Below, in pieces: positions 1-7,468 of a DNA stretch of 7,836 bases. The notes beneath the pieces are model-generated. The model was given only the letters and a program-made list of their open reading frames with translations, searched no databases and had not been told where the DNA came from. Position 1 is the first letter of the stretch. Every line of letters starts with the position of its first letter. The DNA lies in contig CACZPG010000166.1 in assembly GCA_902782965.1 (NCBI GenBank), positions 1 through 7,836 of the forward strand, written 5' to 3'. The stretch comes from an uncultured Lachnospiraceae bacterium (GTDB lineage Bacteria; Bacillota; Clostridia; Lachnospirales; Lachnospiraceae). A program made the translations under genes and the position numbers.

Positions 1-147
1 CTTTCTTAGTCACCTGTTTCCAACTCCCTCGGCAACATTCTCAACCTTTTTACCTGATTTTGTTGCTTTTCCTCTTTCTTAGCCATCTATTTAATTCCTT
101 CGGCAACATTTTCGTCTTTTCTTTCTTTTTTGTTGCTTTTACCTCCT
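1..147 (-). repeat. Imperfect tandem duplication, period about 71 bp, after comEC
   Basis: Two diverged copies lie side by side, roughly 1-73 and 74-147. Shared landmarks are CTTTCTTAG at 1 and 74, GGCAACATT at 31 and 102, and TGTTGCTTTT at 61 and 131, so the offset is 70 to 73 nt. On the minus strand each copy reads AAAAGCAACAAAA, then ATGTTGCCG, then a purine-rich GAAGGAA or GAGGGAG, then a start codon (ATG at 86-84, GTG at 13-11) followed by Lys codons. The copy nearer comEC opens a 26-codon lysine-rich ORF (86 to 6). The other would open an ORF leaving the window with GTG ACT AAG AAA. The period is not a multiple of three, so the copies do not share one frame. This looks like a duplicated leader-plus-start region of the next gene, but copy 1 is cut by the window edge and neither ORF is a proven gene. 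Confidence 0.6.
141..147 (-). promoter_or_regulatory. Perfect Shine-Dalgarno sequence just after the comEC stop
   Basis: The minus strand reads AGGAGGT five nt after the comEC TGA stop, with no hairpin terminator in between. This suggests transcription continues into another gene. No ATG, GTG or TTG lies at the usual 5-10 nt; the first ATG (109-107) is about 32 nt away and opens only a 19-codon ORF. The site may be a relic of the duplication that follows it, or the real start may be displaced. Confidence 0.4.
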
Positions 148-152
148 ACCAT

Positions 153-3100
153 TCAATTTTGAATAATTATCGCCCCTTCCATATCGGTACGATATATTAT
201 GATTTCTTTTTGTTCCAGCCTATCCATTGTTTCAGGCGAAGGATGACCATAACGGTTGTTCTTCCCACAGGATATCACTGTGACATCCGGACTGAAGGCA
301 TCAAGAAACTCCTTAGAGCTGGAATACTTAGAGCCATGATGGGCACATTTCAGGATTCGTAATCTTCGTCTTGGTAATGAACTGATATCATCAATTATAT
401 TCTTCTCAACTTCCTGTCCTATATCTCCGGTATACAGCACCTCCAGATTATTATCTGTATAATCAATAACCAAAGAATAATCATTTCCATCATGTTCCTC
501 TGAATCCATCCATACGTCTCCTTCTATTCTTCTCTCTACACTTCCTTCTGCGCCTCCTTCTACACCTCCTTCTATTCTTCCTTCTGCACCTCTTTCTACA
601 CTTCCTTCTACGTCTCCTTCCAAGCTACCTTCTACATCTCCTTCCAAGCTACCTTCCACACCTCCTTCCAAGCTTCCTTCTACACCTCCTTCCAAGCTTC
701 CTTCTACACCTCCTTCCAAGCTTCCTTCCACACCTCCTTCCAAGCTTCCTTCTACATTTCCTTTCAAGCTACCTTCTGAACTTCCTTCTTCGATTCCATC
801 CGTACTTCCTTCCATACTTCCTTCTGTAATTCCTTCAGGATACAAAACACGGAAGCACCCATCCACTATCTGTCCCTCTTTAAGTTCTAGTAACTTCGTA
901 TCCTCTGCCATATTCACTGCTTTTATTATGGAATCATAATTGTCACTTGCTGAAGTACCTTCTGCCACCACAACATTTCTGACTCGTATACCATATTTAT
1001 CCTGATTCTGAAGCAGATAGAGAACTGCATTCATATGATCACTGTCCATATGTGAGACGAATACCGCTTCTATCTCAGTCATCCCATAATATTTCAGTGC
1101 AGGAATCAGAGTATACCGTCCCAATTCTGACTTATTAGATGAACCGGCATCCATAATGTAATTCTTCCTGAAGGAAGTCCTGATAATAGATCCGTCGCCC
1201 TGTCCTACATCAAGAAAAACAACTTGTGATTTACTATAATTACACAGATAGACTGTTACTATCAGACCAGTATTGAGAATTAATCCCAGAAGAATATACC
1301 CGGCCATATACAGAAACTTTTTCCTTAAATCATTATCAGCATTTTTTGTTTTTTCATTATTTCCACCTTTTTCGTTCTTACTGCTCTTTTCAGCTCTGCT
1401 GTTCTTTTCATTCTTACCACATTGTTCATCCATGTTTCTCTTATTATTCTTACCGCCTTCTTCATTCTTGCTGCTCTTTTCGACACCTACGCCTTTTTTA
1501 TTTTTGCCACTCTTTCCATTTTTACCACACTTTCCACTTTTGCCACTCTTTCCATTTTTGTCATGCTTTCCAAATTTGCTGTTCTTTCCAATTCTGTATA
1601 ATCCGGCTTTTCTATTATTTCTAATCCCTGTTCTCAATCGCGAGAAAGGCGAAATAGAATCAGCACCTCTTGAATAATATACAAACAGCAGCACCATTGT
1701 AACTATCACATAGTATATGATCACTCCCCAGACTTCTAAGTGTCCGGTAATGATTACAGAGCCTCTCATTCCTACAACTGCCTTGCATAGATGATTATAG
1801 AAATCCAGAATTACCGATGAAATTAGCGCCGCCCCTCTGACAATATAACTAAGCAGCCTGCAGATCCATACCCCTGCATATTTCCCAAAACCACAAGCCT
1901 TATCAAGCATTACATTCTTTTCAGCAAATGAATCTCCTCCCATATTTCCAGGAGCAGTTCCATTCTCAAGGATAAAACCATCCCCAAAGACAAATCCATT
2001 CCCAAGAACAACTCCATTACCAAAGGCAAATCCATTCCCAAAGACAGCTCTGAGGATAGATCCAATAATGAAGCCTAGGAGAATCACAACGAAGCCAAGC
2101 ACAATTACAATACTCAGCAGAAATGTGACCACCAGATTAAGGAGCATCGAGAACACAGGCACCTCATAATAATTAAGGATTATCAGAGGCAGCATCCATA
2201 CATTGATACTTATAGCCATTATCAATGTACCTGTAGTTTTTCTAATCAGTTTTCTGGTCCTTAGAGAACACTCTGTAAATCGTTCCTTTCCGAAAATATG
2301 CTGATAGAATACCTCACCTGTCCAGATTCCAAGTATGGCTCCGAAACTCATAAGCATTCCGGTACTGAATATACTGTCCGGATTGATTATCATCATAATA
2401 ATCAATGCCTCTATCATACTTGTCGGAGGATCCGGAGTACGTTTAAGAATATAGGCTGACTTCATAACTATAATCATAAGAACAGCTCTCATAGTTGCCT
2501 GTGACATTCCGGTCATAATACCGTATATAACCAGTATCACCGATTCGATAATACAAGTCGTATTTCTCCTGATTCCGATTCTGATCAGAAGAAGTTCTAT
2601 AATCCCGGCGATAAGTGCAATATGCAGACCCGATATTGCAAGAATATGTGCTATTCCGCTTCTTTGATAAAGAAGTCTTGTATCCTTATTCAGATCAGTC
2701 TTATCCCCTAGAAGCATAGTCTTCATAATCGCCGAATTCTCGTCAGAATAATAATTATCCAGAATAATGCCGGCAGCTCTTCTCAGCCTCCCCAAATATA
2801 GCAGCACCGGATTTCCACCTTTTAGTAATCTATATGAATCACATTTGATCTGATATCTGATTCCCTGTCCGAGATAATACTGCTCCATATCCATCTCGCC
2901 CGGATTTGTAGATTTCTTAATATTCTCAACCTTCCCAGTTATTCGTATTCTTCTCCCCTGTTCAATCTCATTTCCGTCAGATAAATTGTCAGATAATTCG
3001 CCAGATAATTCGGCATCAACATATACGATCACTTTCTCCCCACCGGAGGTGATTCTAAGCTTATATCCGTCAGAAGCTGGCTCAGCACTTCTCACCACGC

Positions 3101-3392
3101 CTTCTATGCTTACCCCTTCTCCGGAGGCCAGTCCTTTCTCCAGCACAGCTCTTCCTGATCCATTTCCTATGTGGTAATATCCGCATCCCCACAACACCCC
3201 CGAAACAAAGCACAAAAAAAGCAACAGATTTAAGCTTTTTCTATCCATCAGCTTAAAACTGTTGCAGATTATCATTATTATTAAAGAAGCGGTGCATGCT
3301 GCTACAGAATATAAAGGATATTCATCCAGCAGCCGAAAGGCTGTCTCTCCAAGAAGAAAGAGACTGCCCATTACCAGTAATGGTCTTCTCAT
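153..3392 (-). CDS. comEC: ComEC/Rec2 family DNA-uptake channel, enlarged by low-complexity insertions
   Basis: This is the polytopic membrane protein that carries single-stranded DNA through the cytoplasmic membrane during transformation. Domains in order: N-terminal membrane segments (about 28-72); a soluble DUF4131-like region (75-190) with the family motif NPGEMDMEQYYLGQGI (163-178); the Competence membrane core (about 225-450 and 505-572) with MLLGDK (226-231), AISGLHIALIAG (252-263) and NPDSIFSTGMLMSF (337-350); a last helix (692-717); and a metallo-beta-lactamase domain (722-1079). The latter shows FLDVGQGDG (726-734), MDAG (747-750), HMDSDH (781-786), YTGD (987-990), AHHGS (1017-1021) and GHPSPE (1049-1054), so metal ligands look intact, though Asn-Ala follows the HxDxDH motif region where Gly is usual. 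At 1079 residues it exceeds the usual 700-850 (B. subtilis 776), because of insertions near 451-482, 597-690 and 853-960. The ATG lies 2 nt after the upstream stop, with GAGG as ribosome site 7 nt away. Sure of family; competence in this host is unproven. Confidence 0.95.
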   Translation of the reverse strand: MRRPLLVMGSLFLLGETAFRLLDEYPLYSVAACTASLIIMIICNSFKLMDRKSLNLLLFLCFVSGVLWGCGYYHIGNGSGRAVLEKGLASGEGVSIEGVVRSAEPASDGYKLRITSGGEKVIVYVDAELSGELSDNLSDGNEIEQGRRIRITGKVENIKKSTNPGEMDMEQYYLGQGIRYQIKCDSYRLLKGGNPVLLYLGRLRRAAGIILDNYYSDENSAIMKTMLLGDKTDLNKDTRLLYQRSGIAHILAISGLHIALIAGIIELLLIRIGIRRNTTCIIESVILVIYGIMTGMSQATMRAVLMIIVMKSAYILKRTPDPPTSMIEALIIMMIINPDSIFSTGMLMSFGAILGIWTGEVFYQHIFGKERFTECSLRTRKLIRKTTGTLIMAISINVWMLPLIILNYYEVPVFSMLLNLVVTFLLSIVIVLGFVVILLGFIIGSILRAVFGNGFAFGNGVVLGNGFVFGDGFILENGTAPGNMGGDSFAEKNVMLDKACGFGKYAGVWICRLLSYIVRGAALISSVILDFYNHLCKAVVGMRGSVIITGHLEVWGVIIYYVIVTMVLLFVYYSRGADSISPFSRLRTGIRNNRKAGLYRIGKNSKFGKHDKNGKSGKSGKCGKNGKSGKNKKGVGVEKSSKNEEGGKNNKRNMDEQCGKNEKNSRAEKSSKNEKGGNNEKTKNADNDLRKKFLYMAGYILLGLILNTGLIVTVYLCNYSKSQVVFLDVGQGDGSIIRTSFRKNYIMDAGSSNKSELGRYTLIPALKYYGMTEIEAVFVSHMDSDHMNAVLYLLQNQDKYGIRVRNVVVAEGTSASDNYDSIIKAVNMAEDTKLLELKEGQIVDGCFRVLYPEGITEGSMEGSTDGIEEGSSEGSLKGNVEGSLEGGVEGSLEGGVEGSLEGGVEGSLEGGVEGSLEGDVEGSLEGDVEGSVERGAEGRIEGGVEGGAEGSVERRIEGDVWMDSEEHDGNDYSLVIDYTDNNLEVLYTGDIGQEVEKNIIDDISSLPRRRLRILKCAHHGSKYSSSKEFLDAFSPDVTVISCGKNNRYGHPSPETMDRLEQKEIIIYRTDMEGAIIIQN
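513..836 (-). repeat. Acidic Glu-Gly repeat inside the ComEC metallo-beta-lactamase domain
   Basis: Codons 853-960 encode an EGxx tetrapeptide array, mostly organised as octapeptides such as EGSLEGGV. The core, 609-752, is six consecutive 24-bp units; four carry an AAGCTT site and the two at 681-728 are identical in DNA. Flanking units are degenerate. By hand count the stretch holds about 26 Glu and 4 Asp against 5 Lys or Arg. It sits between FRVLYPEG and the NDYSLVIDYTD strand leading to YTGD, where relatives have a short loop. The reading frame is open throughout, and copy changes of 24 bp would keep it so. Near-identical DNA points to recent slippage-type expansion. Confidence 0.95.
1323..1604 (-). 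repeat. Basic Lys-Gly-Asn-Ser low-complexity linker in ComEC
   Basis: Codons 597-690 encode a lysine-rich stretch. The first part (603-633) is a near-regular GK-x triplet series, for example GKSGKSGKCGKNGKSGK; a looser part uses SSKNEEGG and SSKNEKGG motifs. About 27 Lys or Arg and 12 Asp or Glu were counted over 600-690. It lies between the membrane segments at about 553-573 and 692-717. If the metallo-beta-lactamase domain faces outward, as in the B. subtilis topology model, this linker is cytoplasmic, in agreement with the positive-inside rule. At DNA level it is a degenerate 9- and 18-bp repeat. Confidence 0.85.
1947..2042 (-). repeat. Hexapeptide FGNGxx repeat (18-bp unit) within the ComEC membrane region
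   Basis: Codons 451-482 read FGNGFA, FGNGVV, LGNGFV, FGDGFI, LENGTA and PGN, a degenerate six-residue repeat. The DNA shows an 18-bp period, with near-identical units on the plus strand between about 1986 and 2045. It separates the membrane helix ending near 450 from the next hydrophobic block (about 505-530), in a loop where relatives have no such repeat. Confidence 0.8.
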
Positions 3393-3394
3393 CT

Positions 3395-3898
3395 CTAGTC
3401 CTCGTAATAATAGAATGAACTGTCCGTAAAGGTGGCTGTATCAATTTCGTCACCATTGCCATCCAATAATATTATATTAACACTTCTTGTGTCAAGCTCA
3501 TCAAGACTCTTGATCAATGCTGCTTTATTCAGAAGCTTGGCCTCCTCAGTCATTTCATCACTGAAATGCATATATAGTGTGACATTCTGACTGTCATCTA
3601 TAAGATATTTCTCTATTCTGATCCCTTCATCAAGCACCATGGCTTCTATTACTTCTTTCACAGCATCAGCCAGATTATCAGGCTGTTTCAGCTGATATCT
3701 TTCCTCATAGGGAACCACCATATTATCAGCTACATGATAGAGCTGTACAGTTCCGGCCTTGGCAGAAACATTTCCGGTTATGGATTCCCGGATGGCTTCA
3801 CCTTCTTCGCCGCAGCCCGAAAGAGCAAACACGATAAGCATATATGAAATTAATAAAGATATCCTGATTACATATCCGGAAAATCTTCTTTTCATCAT
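3395..3898 (-). CDS. Small lipoprotein with GerMN-like domain
   Basis: A 167-residue exported lipoprotein. A basic start (MMKRR), a hydrophobic segment (about 10-25) and the lipobox LSGC (26-29) predict lipid attachment at Cys29 on the outer face of the membrane. Residues 50-155 resemble the GerMN or Germane fold: a leading strand (VQLYHVADN), a helix with DNLADAVKEVIEAMV, a strand VTLYMHFSDEM, a helix LLNKAALIKSLDEL, and a closing strand VNIILLDGNGDE. The fold is assigned by eye and the sequence is divergent. GerM-type domains occur in spore and cell-envelope proteins and in LpqB, the lipoprotein partner of the MtrB sensor kinase. The gene follows a sensor kinase by 50 nt and precedes comEC by 2 nt, so a kinase accessory role is plausible. 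The first of two adjacent ATGs is chosen because GGGAG lies 7 nt upstream. Lipoprotein status is firm; the domain is moderately sure. Confidence 0.8.
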   Translation of the reverse strand: MMKRRFSGYVIRISLLISYMLIVFALSGCGEEGEAIRESITGNVSAKAGTVQLYHVADNMVVPYEERYQLKQPDNLADAVKEVIEAMVLDEGIRIEKYLIDDSQNVTLYMHFSDEMTEEAKLLNKAALIKSLDELDTRSVNIILLDGNGDEIDTATFTDSSFYYYED

Positions 3899-3948
3899 TT
3901 CAAATCTCCCAATTAATCAATTCTTCGACAAACAATTCCTGCATTCGC

Positions 3949-5403
3949 TCACGCTTTATCTATAGTTGCATCAGCTTCTGTCAGAAGCTGAGTTCTGTTT
4001 CTGTCCTGCTTGAGTGGAATCCTTACCGTAAATGTAGTACCCTTGCCGGATTCACTATACAGCTTAATTGTACCTCTGTGCGAATTGATAATGCTTCTGG
4101 TTATGGAAAGGCCAAGACCTGTTCCTCCGGTATCTCTGCTTCTGGCCTTATCTACTCTGTAGAATTTATCAAAAACCTTATCCTTGGCATCCTCAGGAAT
4201 TCCCACACCTGAATCCGCAACCTTGATATAGAAGAATTTATTATCCGAATTCAGACTGCACTTGATCCAGCCACTGTCGATATTATATTTAACAGCATTT
4301 TCAACCAGATTGGAAATAGCCAGAGAAAGCTTAACCTTATCGATTTCAGCCATAACCTCTTTGAAGCTTTCATACTCAAGATTGATACTTCTTCTTGCTG
4401 CAAGTGGAGTTACCGTCTTGATAATGGTTTCCATCATTTCATTAACATCTGATTCTTCGAAATTCAGATCATTTCCCTGAGAATCACTTTTAACAAGCGT
4501 TAGCAGATCATTGATTATCTTGGTTTCTCTGTCGATTTCTTCAACAATGTCACCCATGAATTCCTTATAATCTTCTACATCTGCTCCCTCATTTTCGGTA
4601 ATGGATTCTGCCAGAACCTTCATGGAGGTGATAGGCGTTTTAAGCTCGTGCGACACATTCGAAACAAATTCCGATCTGGTCTGGTCAATAGAAGACAGTC
4701 GTGAAAGAATCTCATTAAAATTTTCAGCAAACTCCTGAGTCTGGGAAAATCTCTGGTCAGTCAGTCTTTCCTGAAGGTTTCCCTGAACAGCATGAGTCAT
4801 CTGCTCATTAATATTGTCCAGATCCTTTACCGTTCCTCTCGAGATTCGAAGTATCACCAGAATGTCGAGAGAAAATATGATCAGTATAACAGCACCTATC
4901 ATGGCAAACTGCTTATATAAAGAATTATAGATCATCATAAGAGAGGCCTTCACAACAACTGCTCCTGTTATTCCATAGTCATCCCTTACAGGCTGTATAA
5001 TCCTTATTGAGTCACCATTCATACTGACATACTCCTGACGTTTTCCGGTCATAACATCCATTATATTCTTATTAACAATATATGATCCGGTCCTATCGCC
5101 CTGAGTATCCTTTACTATTTCATAGTCTCTGGATACTATCATAACTCTTCCGTTATTTCGTACCGCAGTTTCATCAGCAAGATAACTTACACGTCCATCC
5201 TCTTCACAGGCTTCATATCCATAATCATTCAACCTTTCTATTATCTCACTCACCTCTCCCTGCATTGAGGAAAGCATCCCCTTCTTCAGCCTGTCGCTTA
5301 CTAAAAAGAAGGACACAAAGAATATCGCTATTTGCGATATTCCAAGTAAAATAATTAATGAAGTTGTAATGTAGGTTTTAATGCTAATGTGTCTTTTTTT
5401 CAT
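3949..5403 (-). CDS. Membrane sensor histidine kinase, PhoR/WalK-like
   Basis: A 484-residue transmembrane sensor kinase that should autophosphorylate on His and pass phosphate to a response regulator. Order: membrane segment 1 (about 11-35); an extracytoplasmic sensor region (about 36-163); membrane segment 2 (164-186); a HAMP linker (about 187-240); the dimerisation and phosphoacceptor box FVSNVSHELKTPITSMK (246-262, His252); then an ATPase domain with N box NLVENAVKYN (365-374), G1 DSGVGI (397-402), F box FDKFYRVD (411-418) and G2 GGTGLGLSI (426-434). All catalytic motifs are intact. The start is 7 nt after the ppk stop with only a weak AAGG upstream, so translation is probably coupled to ppk. 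No response regulator is adjacent: upstream is ppk, downstream a lipoprotein. Its partner is therefore encoded elsewhere. The signal sensed is unknown; nearness to ppk makes phosphate or stress sensing a guess only. Confidence 0.95.
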   Translation of the reverse strand: MKKRHISIKTYITTSLIILLGISQIAIFFVSFFLVSDRLKKGMLSSMQGEVSEIIERLNDYGYEACEEDGRVSYLADETAVRNNGRVMIVSRDYEIVKDTQGDRTGSYIVNKNIMDVMTGKRQEYVSMNGDSIRIIQPVRDDYGITGAVVVKASLMMIYNSLYKQFAMIGAVILIIFSLDILVILRISRGTVKDLDNINEQMTHAVQGNLQERLTDQRFSQTQEFAENFNEILSRLSSIDQTRSEFVSNVSHELKTPITSMKVLAESITENEGADVEDYKEFMGDIVEEIDRETKIINDLLTLVKSDSQGNDLNFEESDVNEMMETIIKTVTPLAARRSINLEYESFKEVMAEIDKVKLSLAISNLVENAVKYNIDSGWIKCSLNSDNKFFYIKVADSGVGIPEDAKDKVFDKFYRVDKARSRDTGGTGLGLSITRSIINSHRGTIKLYSESGKGTTFTVRIPLKQDRNRTQLLTEADATIDKA

Positions 5404-5410
5404 AGAAATG

Positions 5411-7468
5411 TCAGCCTTGCGTATTATCCTCTACAGCTTTATATGCTTCTTCGTAAAAAATCTCCTGTGAATTGATAAGAGGCGCTCTGTGAGGAACATA
5501 TTTGTAAGTTCCATCCTTCTTAAGATCTCTTGCCTTCACATTGTCGGACATCTGGAGATTGAAAAACTCTCTTACACGGTTTCTGATGTCAGGATCATAC
5601 AGAGGAGTAGCAACCTCCACACGTCTGATCGTATTTCTTGTCATGAAATCAGCCGAACCAATATACATTTCTTCTCTTTCGCCCTTGCCGAATATATAGA
5701 TTCTGGAGTGTTCCAGAAATCTGCCGACAATACTCACGATACGGATATTATCTGTCTTACCCTTTACACCCGGATGGAGACAGCAAATACCTCTGATAAC
5801 CATTTCCACCTTTACTCCGACCTGAGAAGCCTCAATAAGCTTATCTATTATTTTCTTATCAGTGAGTGAATTAATCTTTACACCCACATATCCATCTCCA
5901 CCATCTGCAGCAATCTGAATCTCACGATCAATCTTATCAATAACCTTATTCTGCAGACATTTAGGTGCAACAAGAAGATGCTCAGTTCTCTTGATAACCT
6001 CACCAAGGGAGAGTGCATGGAATACTCTTGCTGCCTCGGCACCTATACGCTCATCATCAGTCATAAGGCACAGATCTGTGTAAAGTCTGGCTGTCTTCTC
6101 GTTATAATTTCCTGTTCCTATCTGAGTAACGTACTTAACACTGTTACCCTTCTTCATGGTTATAAGACACAGTTTTGAATGAACCTTAAGCCCATCCAGA
6201 CCATAGATAACATGACAGCCTGCATCCTCGAGCATTCTTGACCAGCCAATATTATTCTCTTCATCGAATCTGGCCTTAAGCTCCACAAGTACATCAACTT
6301 CTTTACCGTTCTCAGCAGCTTCAACAAGTGCTTCAACCACTTTACTGTGTTTTGCGAGTCTGTAAAGAGTCATTTTGATCGATACTACATTAGGATCATT
6401 CGCAGCCTCATGCAGCATTCCGAGAAATGGTCTGATATTCTCATATGGATAAGAGAGAAATTTATCCTTCTCAATTATCTGTGGTATAAGCGGCTTTGAC
6501 TCATCAAGCTCAGGGGACCTCTGAGGAATCCTCTTCTCAAAGAACAGATTCTTGTCATGTCTGAGTTCATCCTGGAAATCAAAAACAAATGACATATCAA
6601 GAGGAACATCGGTTTTGAAGATCATATCTTTATCAATATTGAAGAATTCAGCAATATTCTTAATAATCTTCTTATCGATATCACGAGTATATTCAAGTCT
6701 TACAGGTTCAAGCTTCCTACGGAGCTTAATGACCTCAGCCATATGATCACGGTAGTTCAGTTCTTCATCATAAACTTTATCTGCATCTATATCCGCATTT
6801 CTCGTAACACGAATAAGGGATTTGCAGGCAATGCTATATCCCGAGAAAACCTCAGGAAGAAAATGAAGAATCAGCTCTTCCGCAAGCATGTAGGTTCCTT
6901 TCTTGTCAGGAACAGGCACAAGACGTGCAAACATTCCGTTATTACAAGGAACGATACCGAATCGATTCTTACCGCCTTTAGTTTCAAGAAGTGCTACTGC
7001 ACATATCTCTTTATTCTTTATAAACGGGAACGGTCTCTTCTTACTGATTGTAAATGGAGAAAGCAGTGGCTGGATTTCTCTCTCGAAGAACCCCTGAAGA
7101 TAAGCGGCCTCTTCTTCAGTCAGGTCTGAAAATCTTACAAGCTTCAGCCCCTTCTTCTCTACTTCTTTCATCAGCTTATGATAGGATTCATCCTTTCTCA
7201 CTCCAAGCTGTCTTACTCTCTCTCTTATTTCTTCCAGCTGTTCCGAGGCTGACATATTAGTCTTATTCTCCTTCGGATCATCCTCCAGAAGCATCTGATC
7301 ATGCAGAGATCCTACACGAACCATAAAGAATTCATCCAGATTCGTCTGATAAATAGACATAAATGTAAGTCTTTCACAGAGAGGATTTCTTTTGTCCTCT
7401 GCCTCCTGAAGAACTCTTTCGTTAAATCTGAGCCATGACAGCTCCCTGTTCTCATATAATTCGCTCAT
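5411..7468 (-). CDS. ppk: Polyphosphate kinase 1
   Basis: This enzyme reversibly transfers the terminal phosphate of ATP to a growing polyphosphate chain through a phosphohistidine intermediate. At 685 residues it matches the family length (E. coli 688). The N-terminal domain shows ELSWLRFNERVLQEA (9-23) and NLDEFFMVRVGSL (43-55). The catalytic halves show MTLYRLAKHS (366-375), VELKARFDEENNIGW (395-409), GLKVHSKL (426-433), IGTGNYNEKTARLYTD (450-465), RFLEHSRIYIFG (583-594) and SADFMTRN (605-612). By comparison with E. coli PPK1, His430 is the phosphorylated residue, His587 the second catalytic histidine, and Arg370 and Arg400 the phosphate or magnesium site arginines. The start is supported by GAGGG 7 nt upstream (7476-7480). 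It is the first large gene of the run, with a promoter candidate upstream. The related PPK2 family is excluded by length and motifs. Confidence 0.97.
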   Translation of the reverse strand: MSELYENRELSWLRFNERVLQEAEDKRNPLCERLTFMSIYQTNLDEFFMVRVGSLHDQMLLEDDPKENKTNMSASEQLEEIRERVRQLGVRKDESYHKLMKEVEKKGLKLVRFSDLTEEEAAYLQGFFEREIQPLLSPFTISKKRPFPFIKNKEICAVALLETKGGKNRFGIVPCNNGMFARLVPVPDKKGTYMLAEELILHFLPEVFSGYSIACKSLIRVTRNADIDADKVYDEELNYRDHMAEVIKLRRKLEPVRLEYTRDIDKKIIKNIAEFFNIDKDMIFKTDVPLDMSFVFDFQDELRHDKNLFFEKRIPQRSPELDESKPLIPQIIEKDKFLSYPYENIRPFLGMLHEAANDPNVVSIKMTLYRLAKHSKVVEALVEAAENGKEVDVLVELKARFDEENNIGWSRMLEDAGCHVIYGLDGLKVHSKLCLITMKKGNSVKYVTQIGTGNYNEKTARLYTDLCLMTDDERIGAEAARVFHALSLGEVIKRTEHLLVAPKCLQNKVIDKIDREIQIAADGGDGYVGVKINSLTDKKIIDKLIEASQVGVKVEMVIRGICCLHPGVKGKTDNIRIVSIVGRFLEHSRIYIFGKGEREEMYIGSADFMTRNTIRRVEVATPLYDPDIRNRVREFFNLQMSDNVKARDLKKDGTYKYVPHRAPLINSQEIFYEEAYKAVEDNTQG

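Noticed and set aside
60..362. Plus-strand ORF of 100 codons with a hydrophobic start
   Set aside because: It overlaps the comEC 3' end, which has the conserved HHGS and GHPSPE motifs. The T-rich strand of the tandem repeat gives Phe and Leu codons by composition, and no ribosome site was seen.
513..836. Possible CRISPR array because of regular short repeats
   Set aside because: The repeats are contiguous 24-bp units without unique spacers and are in frame within comEC.
1273..1677. Plus-strand ORF of 134 codons rich in Phe, Leu and Pro
   Set aside because: It is the antisense shadow of the Lys-Gly linker of comEC. Its composition is fully explained by the repeat on the other strand, and the comEC frame has the family motifs on both sides.
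3899..3948. 14-codon ORF in the gap between the kinase and lipoprotein genes, ending just before the lipoprotein ATG
   Set aside because: It is very short and lacks a ribosome site; the GGGAG there is placed for the lipoprotein start.
6743..7129. Plus-strand ORF of 128 codons antisense to ppk
   Set aside because: It lies wholly within ppk, shows no recognisable motif, and has the irregular composition of an antisense frame.
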